DNA of 64,000 nucleotides from Burkholderia guangdongensis (GCF_013403875.1 NZ_JACBNX010000017.1:1-64000), one strand, 5' to 3'; positions 21,953 to 29,606 are shown, numbered from the stretch's first letter. Notes: generated by a model from the sequence alone, not told the origin. A program made the numbers and translations.

Positions 21953-22695
21953 AGTCTTGAGTTCAATAAAACGTTGTTCACGAGATCAGTGATTAAGTCC
22001 TCGGCCTGCGATGAAGTGAAGAGCACTGCGGACGGGTGCGCGGCCATGTTGCGCCGGTCAAGTCGTTCTTGAAGTATCTTGTATATTGATTTGTCGACGA
22101 TGTTGGCGATCCTACTGACTTCGATAACTTGTCGCTCGCTATACTCCTGAAAATCGGTGCGCTTGACGATTTCCGGGAGCTTCGGATGGGCCTTCGTTCT
22201 ATTTGCGTTGAACGCCGCCAAGTGAGCATCGAAGATTCGGTCGCACAAGTGCGAATACGCCAGATTCCAGCCCATCACGATCGCGGCGCGATGGGCCTTG
22301 CCGTTCCAGCAGGCAATTGTTTCGTCGAGGAATGTCTGCTGATCTTTATTCGTAACGGACGACAGCAGACCAGTCAGTAACGCATTCACCGCCGTGTTGG
22401 ATTTGCGACCGACAAGCTTGCCAACCTGTTCGCGTACCGTTGCAGACAGTCGGTAGCCTTGGCCATCCTTCAGCAAGCGAGCAGGACGCTCCGTCGACAG
22501 CCGATGCACGATGGAGTGAATGTTGCTCGGCTTCGATTCGTGAACCGCCTCGAAGCACCGCAATAGATCGGTGGGGCCGAACTTCGGCCTTCCACCGTTC
22601 TCGTGCAAATACCAGCCGAAGATTTCAACTTTGTCCGTGAAGCTCTTCCCGCCGAAGCCGTTAATTCGACTCACGAACTCCAGAAGATCGCTCAC
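21949..22695 (-). CDS. Winged-helix plus HEPN-like protein of unknown function
   Basis: A 248-residue protein with no confident family. Residues about 21-95 look like a winged helix-turn-helix (IFGWYLHENGGRPKFGPTDL, then IVHRLSTERPARLLKDGQGY). Residues about 105-245 are all helical and contain R215-N-M-A-A-H220, the Rx4H signature of HEPN ribonuclease-like domains, after a conserved-looking WNGKAHRAAIVMGWNLAYSH helix. Its stop overlaps the next gene by 4 bases and its start overlaps the previous gene by 4 bases, so all three are translationally coupled. Many anti-phage toxins are HEPN proteins; the assignment here rests on one motif and helical context. Confidence 0.6.
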   Translation of the reverse strand: MSDLLEFVSRINGFGGKSFTDKVEIFGWYLHENGGRPKFGPTDLLRCFEAVHESKPSNIHSIVHRLSTERPARLLKDGQGYRLSATVREQVGKLVGRKSNTAVNALLTGLLSSVTNKDQQTFLDETIACWNGKAHRAAIVMGWNLAYSHLCDRIFDAHLAAFNANRTKAHPKLPEIVKRTDFQEYSERQVIEVSRIANIVDKSIYKILQERLDRRNMAAHPSAVLFTSSQAEDLITDLVNNVLLNSRL

Positions 22696-23345
22696 TGGCC
22701 GTTGCCCATCTTTGTTGTTACGAAGCCCTCGCCGACGTGGTTGATGGCGTAGTGACCTTTCTCGGCACCTTTACTGAATCGCTTGTCGCGAGTCGCCGCA
22801 AGTTCCCTCATTGGCTGGACAGGCGTAGTCGGCAGCGCCCATCCCATCACCTTATATGCGGTGTACATGTGGTCGATGCTGACCTCGTTGACGCTCTTGT
22901 AGGTCTTTAGCCAGTATGCTGCGCAAAGGTACTTCTGCATATCGTTCTTTGGGTCCTTTTGCTCGACGAATTCTGCGAAGGTGGGCTTCTCGTCATCAAA
23001 TCTGATGTCGACAAGGCTTGGCGTTGCCATCTTCGGCGGCTTTCTCTGCTTTTTGGGTGCGGGAGGAGCAGAGGCAGTGGGCTCTTCTTCCTGTTCGATC
23101 TCTTCGACATGGTCAAGATCTTCCGACGGCTCGCCAGAGTTATTCACTACGACCTCGGCAGCGCTTCTCGTCGTGCCGAGGCGTTGCTGCAGGCGCGGAG
23201 CGGTGACAACAGTCGGCCGGGAAAGCGCGGCTGTGATGCTCTTGAGGCTTTCCTGCAGCGACATGTCGCTGCCTTCCAGTTCGAACTCGATGATCCGAAC
23301 CTTCATCTTTCCGTTCTGATCGGCCTTTGGCGGCTGCTTTCCCAT
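22692..23345 (-). CDS. First gene of the operon: winged-helix protein with acidic linker
   Basis: A 217-residue unrecognised protein. The N-terminal segment is a strand and helix (KVRIIEFELEGSDMSLQESL, residues 14-43). A charged low-complexity linker (70-108: runs of Glu, then Pro/Lys) follows. The C-terminal domain (about 120-212) resembles the winged helix in the next gene: DMQKYLCAAYWLKTYKSVNE, SIDHMYTAYKVMGWALPTTP, MRELAATRDKRFSKGAEKGH and YAINHVGEGFV. It starts behind a strong AAGGGGGG site and a TATAAT promoter. A DNA- or RNA-binding sensor or adaptor role is plausible but unproven. Confidence 0.6.
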   Translation of the reverse strand: MGKQPPKADQNGKMKVRIIEFELEGSDMSLQESLKSITAALSRPTVVTAPRLQQRLGTTRSAAEVVVNNSGEPSEDLDHVEEIEQEEEPTASAPPAPKKQRKPPKMATPSLVDIRFDDEKPTFAEFVEQKDPKNDMQKYLCAAYWLKTYKSVNEVSIDHMYTAYKVMGWALPTTPVQPMRELAATRDKRFSKGAEKGHYAINHVGEGFVTTKMGNGQ

Positions 23346-23881
23346 GGACCCCCCTTACATGGACATGCGCCCAAATATTATATGTGTGATGACATATTTT
23401 GTTACACACCAGAAAGAAATGTGTATGAGAGGTGGCGGTGGGACCGCATAGTCTCGGGAAGATGGCCAAGGGCGGCGCAATGTTTTTGCGTTCGTCATCC
23501 TCGTCAGCGGACTCAATTCCTGGTGCTGTAGAGCAGTCACTCAATCTGTGTGGTACGAATAGCTGCGACGGATCGACAAGACTCATTCGCCGTTCGGGTG
23601 GGCGGACCATTCCCTCCCGTCCTTAGCGCAAGCCGTGTTTGCTGTGCAAGGGCGGCCGACGAGCATCGGCGGGCTTACCCGGGACTTCACAAGGGCGGGA
23701 CGGGAGGCCAACTATGGCCAGAGGCCCATTACACGCGACTCGTGGTCATCAAAATTCACTCGCGGTGACTTGCGATCCATGTCCGCACGGCGTCGAGTTG
23801 TTCAGCCAGTTTAGGCGAACTAGGTAGAAATGCAATCTTCATGATACATTAATCGACATAGAGACTCAGGAAGATAGCAGA
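23346..23881. other. 536-base gap between the divergent operon and hipBA
   Basis: No gene is recognised here. The left part is AT-rich and carries the minus-operon promoter. The middle (23480-23760) is mixed sequence with short open frames lacking domains, probably decayed mobile DNA. The right end carries an AT-rich stretch with GATACATTAATC (23843-23854) that may hold the hipBA promoter, followed by an AGGAAG ribosome site (23868-23873). Confidence 0.5.
23377..23405 (-). promoter_or_regulatory. Promoter of the four-gene minus operon
   Basis: On the minus strand a consensus -10 TATAAT (23377-23382) is placed 17 bases from GTAACA (23400-23405, 4 of 6 matches to TTGACA). The start codon at 23345 is about 30 bases downstream, with AAGGGGGG as ribosome site. 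Confidence 0.6.
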
Positions 23882-24220
23882 ATGCCAACCCCCCACGCTC
23901 CTTCCGCCGGCGTCCGGCGGGCGCTGCGCAAATTGGGCGCAGATATTCACGACGCACGTCGCCGCCGCCGCTTGACCATGGCGGTGATTGCCGAGCGGGC
24001 GTTCACGTCGAGAGCGACTTTGCAGCGCGTCGAGGCGGGAGATCCGAGCGTGAGCATTGGCATCTACGCGGCCGTGCTACAGGCGCTTGGGCTTCTGGAT
24101 GGACTACAGGAGATTGCCGACGCCGCCCGGGATACCGTAGGGCAGTCGCTGGCAACCGCCGCATTGCCTCAGCGCGTCCGGATGCGCCGTGGTGGCGGAG
24201 GGAAGGGTGACCATGGCTGA
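23882..24220 (+). CDS. HipB-like XRE-family antitoxin
   Basis: A 112-residue helix-turn-helix protein: [40 protein letters not shown] and PSVSIGIYAAVLQALGLLDG cover the whole Cro/CI-like domain (residues about 15-80). The C terminus is Arg/Gly-rich. It overlaps the HipA-like kinase gene by 8 bases, the standard antitoxin-toxin order, and probably represses its own operon. Confidence 0.88.
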   Translation: MPTPHAPSAGVRRALRKLGADIHDARRRRRLTMAVIAERAFTSRATLQRVEAGDPSVSIGIYAAVLQALGLLDGLQEIADAARDTVGQSLATAALPQRVRMRRGGGGKGDHG

Positions 24221-25460
24221 TGTCGAGGTATATATCGATCTCGACGGCTCGCCGCGACCGGTAGGTCTGCTCAGGCGTCATGCGTCGCGTCGGGAAGAAA
24301 CGGTCACGTTCGAATACGACGAGACCTGGCTGTCCGACGACGAGCGCTTTTCGATTGAGCCTGCGCTGGCGTTGACGCGAGGTGTCTTCCCACCACCGCC
24401 TGACCAACCCATTTTTGGTTCGATAGGCGATTCGGCGCCGGATACCTGGGGGCGCCGTCTCATGCAGCGTGCCGAACGTCGTCAAGCAGAACGGGAAGGA
24501 CGGCGCGTCCGTACACTCGGCGAACTGGATTATCTGCTGGGCGTAGCGGATGAAACACGCCTGGGTGCGCTGCGATTCCGCTGGAGCGGAGAAGATGAAT
24601 TCCAGGCGCCCGTGCCCGCCGGTGTCCCCGCGCTGATCGAATTGGGGCGGCTGCTTCAAATCACCGAGCGCATCCTGCGGGACGAAGAAACCGATGAGGA
24701 TCTGCAACTGATCTTCGCGCCTGGGTCATCACTTGGTGGCGCGCGTCCCAAAGCATCGATCACCGACCAGTACGGGCATTTGTCGATTGCCAAGTTTCCG
24801 AAGGAGACCGACGAATACAGCATCGAGGCCTGGGAGGAAGTCGCCCTGCGATTGGCTGAACGTGCTGGTATCTCGACCCCGCATCACGAATTGCTCCAGA
24901 TAGCGGGCAAGGCTGTCCTGCTGTCGCGTCGTTTCGATCGCACTGGGAGCATTCGCACTCCCTTTCTCTCGGCCATGTCGATGACGGGATCGCGGGACGG
25001 CCAACGAGGCAGTTATCCCGAATTGGTTGACGCACTGACGCAACATGGTGCGAAGGCGCGGGTCGATGCTGCACAGTTGTATCGGCGTGTGACGTTCAAT
25101 GTGCTGGTTTCCAATGTCGACGACCATCTACGCAATCACGGCTTCCTGTGGGCGGGGCACGATGGGTGGGTACTCTCACCGGCCTATGACCTCAATCCCA
25201 CGCCAACCGATGTCAAGGCGCGTATCTTGACGACTAACATCGATCTCGACGAGGGAACTTGTTCGGTCGGCCTCCTCGAGAATGCGGCGGAGTTTTTCGG
25301 CTTGTCGCTGAAACAGGCTCGGGCCACGATTCGGGAGGTGGCAGACGTGACCCGGACATGGCAAGCGGTTGCTCAGGAAGTCGGTTGCAGGCGCGCCGAG
25401 ATCGCCCGCATGGCGAGTGCCTTCGAGCACGACGATCTTGGTGCGGCATTGCGGTTGTGA
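24213..25460 (+). CDS. HipA-family serine/threonine kinase toxin
   Basis: A 415-residue toxin of the HipBA type II system; known members phosphorylate aminoacyl-tRNA synthetases (GltX in E. coli) and slow translation. Visible features are the N-subdomain, GSSLGGARPK at 171-180 (the P-loop with its autophosphorylation serine), K194 in IAKFP, the catalytic NVDDHLRNHGF (301-311) and the metal-binding PAYDLNP (323-329). All key residues are intact. ATG 24213 is preceded by GGAAGGG; the frame is open 8 codons further up. The stop codon TGA overlaps the first right-end TGACGGTATC repeat. As element cargo it may promote maintenance of the element. Confidence 0.92.
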   Translation: MADVEVYIDLDGSPRPVGLLRRHASRREETVTFEYDETWLSDDERFSIEPALALTRGVFPPPPDQPIFGSIGDSAPDTWGRRLMQRAERRQAEREGRRVRTLGELDYLLGVADETRLGALRFRWSGEDEFQAPVPAGVPALIELGRLLQITERILRDEETDEDLQLIFAPGSSLGGARPKASITDQYGHLSIAKFPKETDEYSIEAWEEVALRLAERAGISTPHHELLQIAGKAVLLSRRFDRTGSIRTPFLSAMSMTGSRDGQRGSYPELVDALTQHGAKARVDAAQLYRRVTFNVLVSNVDDHLRNHGFLWAGHDGWVLSPAYDLNPTPTDVKARILTTNIDLDEGTCSVGLLENAAEFFGLSLKQARATIREVADVTRTWQAVAQEVGCRRAEIARMASAFEHDDLGAALRL

Positions 25461-25640
25461 CGGTATCAAGGACCGCGTTCGAACGAGCCTGACGGTATCA
25501 GTGACGGTATCGCGCTCACAAATCGTCCTGAGACGGCCAGTGTTAGCGATTTTTCAAACAAGGCGGGTGCTGATCCTCCAGTTTGTTCCGACGACAGCCG
25601 TCAACTGCCGGTCATGATTTTCGGCATCGCTGACGGTATC
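25458..25640. repeat. Right cluster of TGACGGTATC repeats
   Basis: Four direct copies lie at 25458-25467, 25490-25499, 25502-25511 and 25631-25640. The middle pair has the same 12-bp spacing as the pair at 19214/19226. The first copy contains the hipA stop codon. The 312-base stretch 25461-25772 otherwise holds no gene and includes the attR-like site at 25696. Confidence 0.88.
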
Positions 25641-25695
25641 GGCGCCACATGACCAAGCGGAAACACCGTCCTCACAAGGTTCCAACCGTCTGGTT

Positions 25696-25714
25696 GACAA
25701 TCGAGTGGGAGTGA
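25696..25714 (+). other. attR-like site: displaced guaA tail
   Basis: GACAATCGAGTGGGAGTGA encodes TIEWE-stop with the GC-rich codons expected of the native guaA 3' end. The sequence just upstream does not encode the preceding guaA residues, so homology starts at the site. Confidence 0.72.
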
Positions 25715-25772
25715 TGGTCCATAGAGAAGCCGCGCCGTTCGCCGGAACCAGAGTAGCGCGCATACTGCCCGG

Positions 25773-26792
25773 TCAACCGTTTACGCGTCGGCCTTCGACA
25801 GGATAGTTCGGATCCGTATAACCAGGCGTCGATGCATGGCCAGGAGGAACCAGACTGTCGACAAATTTTTCGTCGTCCGGCCCCAGTTGCAGCGTCAGCG
25901 CATCCATGTAGCTGTCCCATTGCGCTTCCGTGCGCGGACCAGCGATCGCAGCGCTCACGAGCTTGTTCCTGAGCACCCATGCGATCGCGAACGCAATCGA
26001 GGTGGTGCCGCGTTCAGCGGCATACGCCGCGACTTTCTCTGCGATGGCGAGAGATTCCGGACGCCATTCAGTCTGCTGGATACGTTTGTCACCGCGCGCA
26101 ACACGGGAGTCGGCAGGCGGTGCGCCATCGAGTGCATATTTTCCGGTCAATACACCTCGCGCGAGCGGACTGTAGGGCACGACGCCAATGCCATAGTGCC
26201 CGGCAGCAGGCATCAGTTCGACTTCGGCCGTGCGGTCGACCATGTTGTACACCGGTTCGATTGCAACGGGACGATCCATGCCGAGCTGATCGGTCAGGCG
26301 CACGATCTCCGCTATACGCCAGGCGCGGAAGTTGGACAGGCCGAAGTAACGCACCTTGCCCTGGCGAATGAGGTCGCCGATGGCACGAACCCCTTCTTCG
26401 AGCGGAGCGTCAACCAGGGAGCGGTGAAAGTAAAGCACGTCGATGTAGTCAGTGCCGAGGCGCTTCAGGCTGGCGTCGACCGCCTGGCAAATCCATTTGC
26501 GTGACTGCCCCTGTTCGTTTGGACGGGCAGTTGCCGACGAAGGGTAGCCAAACTTCGTGGCTACGATCCAGTCGTCGCGTCGTTCCATGATGGCCCGACC
26601 GACGATTTCTTCAGACCGGCCTGCGTGATAGACATCGGCGGTGTCGAGAAAATTGACGCCCTGGTCGAAAGCCTTGTCGATGATCCGGCGGGCGGTCGCT
26701 TCATCCGTTTCGCCCCCAAACATCATTGCACCCAGGCACAGGGACGAAACCTTGAGGGCGCTGCGCCCCAGATACCGATAGTCCATTCTCAT
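25773..26792 (-). CDS. Aldo/keto reductase
   Basis: An NAD(P)H-dependent oxidoreductase with a TIM-barrel fold, of the Tas/YajO-like type. The roughly 339 residues start MRMDYRYLGRSALKVSSLCL. The catalytic tetrad is visible: Asp and Tyr in FLDTADVYHAG, Lys in IVATKFG and His in VLYFHR. The cofactor-binding end has SAAIAGPRTEAQW. A LysR-type box (26936-26950) lies upstream, between this gene and the LysR gene in the same orientation. The substrate is unknown. A start three codons further up (26801) is also possible. Confidence 0.9.
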   Translation of the reverse strand: MRMDYRYLGRSALKVSSLCLGAMMFGGETDEATARRIIDKAFDQGVNFLDTADVYHAGRSEEIVGRAIMERRDDWIVATKFGYPSSATARPNEQGQSRKWICQAVDASLKRLGTDYIDVLYFHRSLVDAPLEEGVRAIGDLIRQGKVRYFGLSNFRAWRIAEIVRLTDQLGMDRPVAIEPVYNMVDRTAEVELMPAAGHYGIGVVPYSPLARGVLTGKYALDGAPPADSRVARGDKRIQQTEWRPESLAIAEKVAAYAAERGTTSIAFAIAWVLRNKLVSAAIAGPRTEAQWDSYMDALTLQLGPDDEKFVDSLVPPGHASTPGYTDPNYPVEGRRVNG

Positions 26793-26935
26793 TATCTCCA
26801 TGCAGGCCGGGCCCGCGATTAGCCAAAACGGTCACGCCGGAAAAGGCGTGTCAGCCGGCGCTTCAATCGCCGTCCGCAGGGAGGATGATAGGTCGATGGC
26901 ATCTAGTGATAAAGCCAGTAAAACAGCAAACCAAC

Positions 26936-26950
26936 ATGAACTGAATTCAT
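26936..26950. promoter_or_regulatory. LysR-type box upstream of the aldo/keto reductase
   Basis: ATGAACTGAATTCAT has the form ATGAA-N5-TTCAT (T-N11-A type). The same arms occur at 27872-27886 beside the LysR gene. Confidence 0.6.
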
Positions 26951-26960
26951 GAATCGCATG

Positions 26961-27869
26961 TCAGGTCCCGGGCTTTTCTTCACGATAACGGATCGCATCG
27001 ATGATCACGGTCATCGCTCGCGAGAACTCGCGTCGGGTCGCATAGCAGGCGTGCAGCCCCGGAAAGGTGGGGCACCAGTCTTCCAGCACCTTCACAAGGC
27101 GACCTGCTTCGACATGAGGCTGGGCAAGGTCTGCCGGAACGTAAGCCAGGCCGTATCCCGACAACGCGGCAGCCAGCATCGGGTAGGTTCCGTTGAAAGC
27201 GAGTTGTCCGTCGACGCGCACCTGCACTTCTCGACGGCCTTTCTTTAACTCCCATGCGTAAAAGCCGCCCAACGTCGGCAAACGCAGATTGATGCAGTTG
27301 TGCGCAGTCAGATCCTGGGGCTTCTTTGGAATCGCACGCGTTTTCAGGTACTGCGGCGCGCCGACGATTGCCATGCGCATCTCGGGCGCGAGGCGGACGG
27401 CGATCATGTCCCGGGCGACCTGATCGCCGTGGCGAACGCCGATGTCGTACCGGTCGGCCACGATGTCCGAGAGGCCGTAGTCAGTGATGATCTCGACCTT
27501 TAGATCGGGATAGGCATGCAGTACCGGTGACAACCTGGGCCACAAGACCGTCTCGGTCGCGTAATCGGTTGCAGTGATGCGAATCGTGCCGGCAGGTTTC
27601 TCCCGAAACTCCGTCACGGCCGCCAGTTCGGAATCGATCTCTTCAAAACGGGGGGTGATGACCCGAATGAGGCGTTCGCCAGCTTCCGTTGGCGCGACGC
27701 TGCGCGTGGTTCGGGTCAGCAGTCGCATCCCGAGCCGGGTTTCGAGTGCGCGAATCGTATGGCTCAAAGCCGATTGCGATACGCCAAGCTGAGCGGCGGC
27801 ACGCGTGAAGCTGCGCTCGCGCGCAACGGCGATCAGGGCAAGCAGGTCGTTGTAGCTTTCGCGACGCAT
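26961..27869 (-). CDS. LysR-family transcriptional regulator
   Basis: A 302-residue regulator. The N-terminal winged helix is AVARERSFTRAAAQLGVSQS, ALSHTIRALETRLGMRLLTR and TTRSVAPTEAGERL (residues 12-66). The C-terminal effector-binding domain is complete and belongs to the CrgA/DmlR-like group (TDYATETVLWPRLSPVLHAY, RYDIGVRHGDQV). It lies between the aldo/keto reductase and the divergent CMD protein gene, and matching LysR boxes on both sides suggest it controls both. Confidence 0.93.
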   Translation of the reverse strand: MRRESYNDLLALIAVARERSFTRAAAQLGVSQSALSHTIRALETRLGMRLLTRTTRSVAPTEAGERLIRVITPRFEEIDSELAAVTEFREKPAGTIRITATDYATETVLWPRLSPVLHAYPDLKVEIITDYGLSDIVADRYDIGVRHGDQVARDMIAVRLAPEMRMAIVGAPQYLKTRAIPKKPQDLTAHNCINLRLPTLGGFYAWELKKGRREVQVRVDGQLAFNGTYPMLAAALSGYGLAYVPADLAQPHVEAGRLVKVLEDWCPTFPGLHACYATRREFSRAMTVIIDAIRYREEKPGT

Positions 27870-27871
27870 TG

Positions 27872-27886
27872 ATGAACTCGCTTCAT
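27872..27886. promoter_or_regulatory. LysR-type box in the LysR/CMD divergent region
   Basis: ATGAACTCGCTTCAT, arms ATGAA and TTCAT, sits 3 bases upstream of the LysR start codon and 126 bases before the divergent gene. It shares ATGAACT and TTCAT with the box at 26936. Confidence 0.6.
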
Positions 27887-28011
27887 AGGTGTTTGCCGAT
27901 TCTAGCGCCTAGTCGATGATGGGCGGGCACGTTAGATTTCATACGCGGCGCATCGCCTGGCCATCCTGGCGCCGCACCGCAGCCTGTTCGCAGTTCGAAA
28001 GGAAAACTGGT

Positions 28012-28749
28012 ATGGAAAATCCGGATCACGCGTCCTCCGTCAACCTGCTCGCCGGAATGGACACCGTTTCACCCGCCCTCGCGCGCTATACGAACGATGT
28101 GGTGCTGGGCAACCTGTGGAAACGTCCGCCGCTCTGCGCACGGGATCGCGGCATCGTCACGCTGTCAGTATTGATTGCGCGCAATCAGAGCACAGAGTTG
28201 CCGTTCTATCTCGATCTTGCCCTCGACAGCGGCCTCAAGCCCGGCGAGATTTCGGAAACCATCGCGCATCTCGCTTTCTACTCCGGATGGGCCAATGCGA
28301 CCGCGGCCGTGAAGGTGACGAGCGCCGTTTTCGACAGACGTGGGATCACGTTGACTCAACTCCCGCCTGCGACAGTCGAACTTCTGCCTGTCGACGAGGC
28401 GGCAGAAGCCCAGCGTGAAAGCGCAGTGCAGCAAAGTTTCGGTGCCGTCTCGCCCGGGGTGGTTCAATTCACCCGGGACGCACTGTTCAACGACCTGTGG
28501 CTGCGACCAGGTCTTGCGCCACGCGACCGTAGTCTCGTCACGGTCAGCGCATTGGTCGCGACTGGACAGGTCGCACAACTGACCTATCACCTGAACCGTG
28601 CAATGGATAACGGACTGACCCGAGCGCAGGCCGAGGAAGTGATGACGCAACTGGCGTTTTACGCAGGCTGGCCAAATGTATTTACGGCACTTCCGGTCGT
28701 CAAGGATGTACTTGAAAAGCGACCCGGCCAATCCGCTTCCACGGCCTGA
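28012..28749 (+). CDS. Tandem carboxymuconolactone-decarboxylase-family (AhpD-like) protein
   Basis: A 245-residue protein with two homologous CMD domains (about 15-105 and 140-235). Each has the pattern NLWKRPPLCARDRGIVTLSV or DLWLRPGLAPRDRSLVTVSA, then an L-x-FYLDLAL/TYHLNRAM helix and HLAFYSGWANA or QLAFYAGWPNV. The CxxC of AhpD peroxidase-type members is absent, so a thiol-peroxidase role is unlikely. ATG 28012 follows AAAGGA. The gene is divergent from LysR and precedes an AroE-like gene by 44 bases. Confidence 0.87.
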   Translation: MENPDHASSVNLLAGMDTVSPALARYTNDVVLGNLWKRPPLCARDRGIVTLSVLIARNQSTELPFYLDLALDSGLKPGEISETIAHLAFYSGWANATAAVKVTSAVFDRRGITLTQLPPATVELLPVDEAAEAQRESAVQQSFGAVSPGVVQFTRDALFNDLWLRPGLAPRDRSLVTVSALVATGQVAQLTYHLNRAMDNGLTRAQAEEVMTQLAFYAGWPNVFTALPVVKDVLEKRPGQSASTA

Positions 28750-28793
28750 GTCCCGCGGGAGCGTCCCTATTGATTCGGCGCGAGATCAATCAG

Positions 28794-29606
28794 ATGCCTG
28801 AAAGACTGGATGGTGCCACACGGCTGTTCCCCATCATCGGCGACCCGATCAAATTCGTAAAATCGCCGCAGCGGTTGACCGATGGCTTTGCGGCACGTGG
28901 CCACAACGCCTTGTGCGTCCCCATGCAGGTAGCCAAAGATGACCTGGGCGCGGTCATGCATGCCCTGACACTGACTGGAAACGTTGACGGCCTGCTTGTC
29001 ACCATGCCGCATAAATTCTCGGCATTCCGTTACTGCGCGACCCGCTCGGATACTGCGGGATTGCTCGGTGGAGTGAGTGTCATGCGCCGCAACGCGGATG
29101 GTCGTTGGCATGGCGATATGCTCGACGGCCTCGCGTTTGTGAAAGCGCAGATCGACCACGGTGCATGTGTGAACGACGGTCGCGCATTGCTGATCGGCGC
29201 CGGGGCAGCGGGTAGCGCGATCGCGATCGCTTTGCTTGAAGCCGGTGTACGCGAACTCATCATCCACGATGCCGACGTATCACGTTCGATTCACCTCAGT
29301 GAGCGCGTTGCCAATTTGGGCCGGGGGCGCGTGCGCGTTGGGCCGGCCGATCCGGCGGGATGCACGATGGTGTTCAACGCGACGCCCATGGGTCTGGCCG
29401 ATGACGACCCGCTTCCAGTCTCCGGCGACCTGCTCGATTCGTCGATGTTCGTTGGCGATGTGATTGCCGGGCACGGTGTGACGCCGCTTCTGCGCGCGGC
29501 CCAGTCCGTGGGCTGCAAGACAGCGAACGGCGTCCAGATGGTCGAAGCAGTGCAAGAAATGATGCTTGATTTTTTCCTCGACCCGAAAGCCGGCACCAGC
29601 GTTTAA
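28794..29606 (+). CDS. Shikimate/quinate dehydrogenase-like oxidoreductase
   Basis: A 270-residue AroE-superfamily protein. The N-terminal substrate domain has IGDPIKFVKSPQ in place of the usual SxSxxP motif, the catalytic Lys in VTMPHKFSAF and the Asp in RSDTAGLLGGV. The Rossmann domain has LLIGAGAAGSAIAIALLEAG. The SKSP-type serines that bind the shikimate carboxylate are partly replaced (K-F-V-K-S-P), which suggests a different hydroxy acid substrate. A core aroE would normally be elsewhere. Start chosen at ATG 28794; a TTG at 28770 is possible. Confidence 0.85.
   Translation: MPERLDGATRLFPIIGDPIKFVKSPQRLTDGFAARGHNALCVPMQVAKDDLGAVMHALTLTGNVDGLLVTMPHKFSAFRYCATRSDTAGLLGGVSVMRRNADGRWHGDMLDGLAFVKAQIDHGACVNDGRALLIGAGAAGSAIAIALLEAGVRELIIHDADVSRSIHLSERVANLGRGRVRVGPADPAGCTMVFNATPMGLADDDPLPVSGDLLDSSMFVGDVIAGHGVTPLLRAAQSVGCKTANGVQMVEAVQEMMLDFFLDPKAGTSV

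Larger units (their letters stand above)
19036..25714. mobile_element. Integrated genomic element at the guaA 3' end, no recombinase present
   Basis: The left junction is the guaA tail GACGATTGAGTGGGAATAA (19036-19054). The right junction is GACAATCGAGTGGGAGTGA (25696-25714), which matches 15 of 19 bases. All four differences are silent: both copies encode TIEWE-stop (ACG/ACA, ATT/ATC, GAA/GAG, TAA/TGA). This is the footprint of site-specific integration into a gene 3' end, with the right copy being the displaced host tail. DNA inside has lower GC and different codon use than the flanks. It holds a MITE-like unit, a four-gene minus operon and a hipBA pair, but no integrase, relaxase or replication gene. 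It is therefore a remnant or a non-autonomous passenger. Confidence 0.8.
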
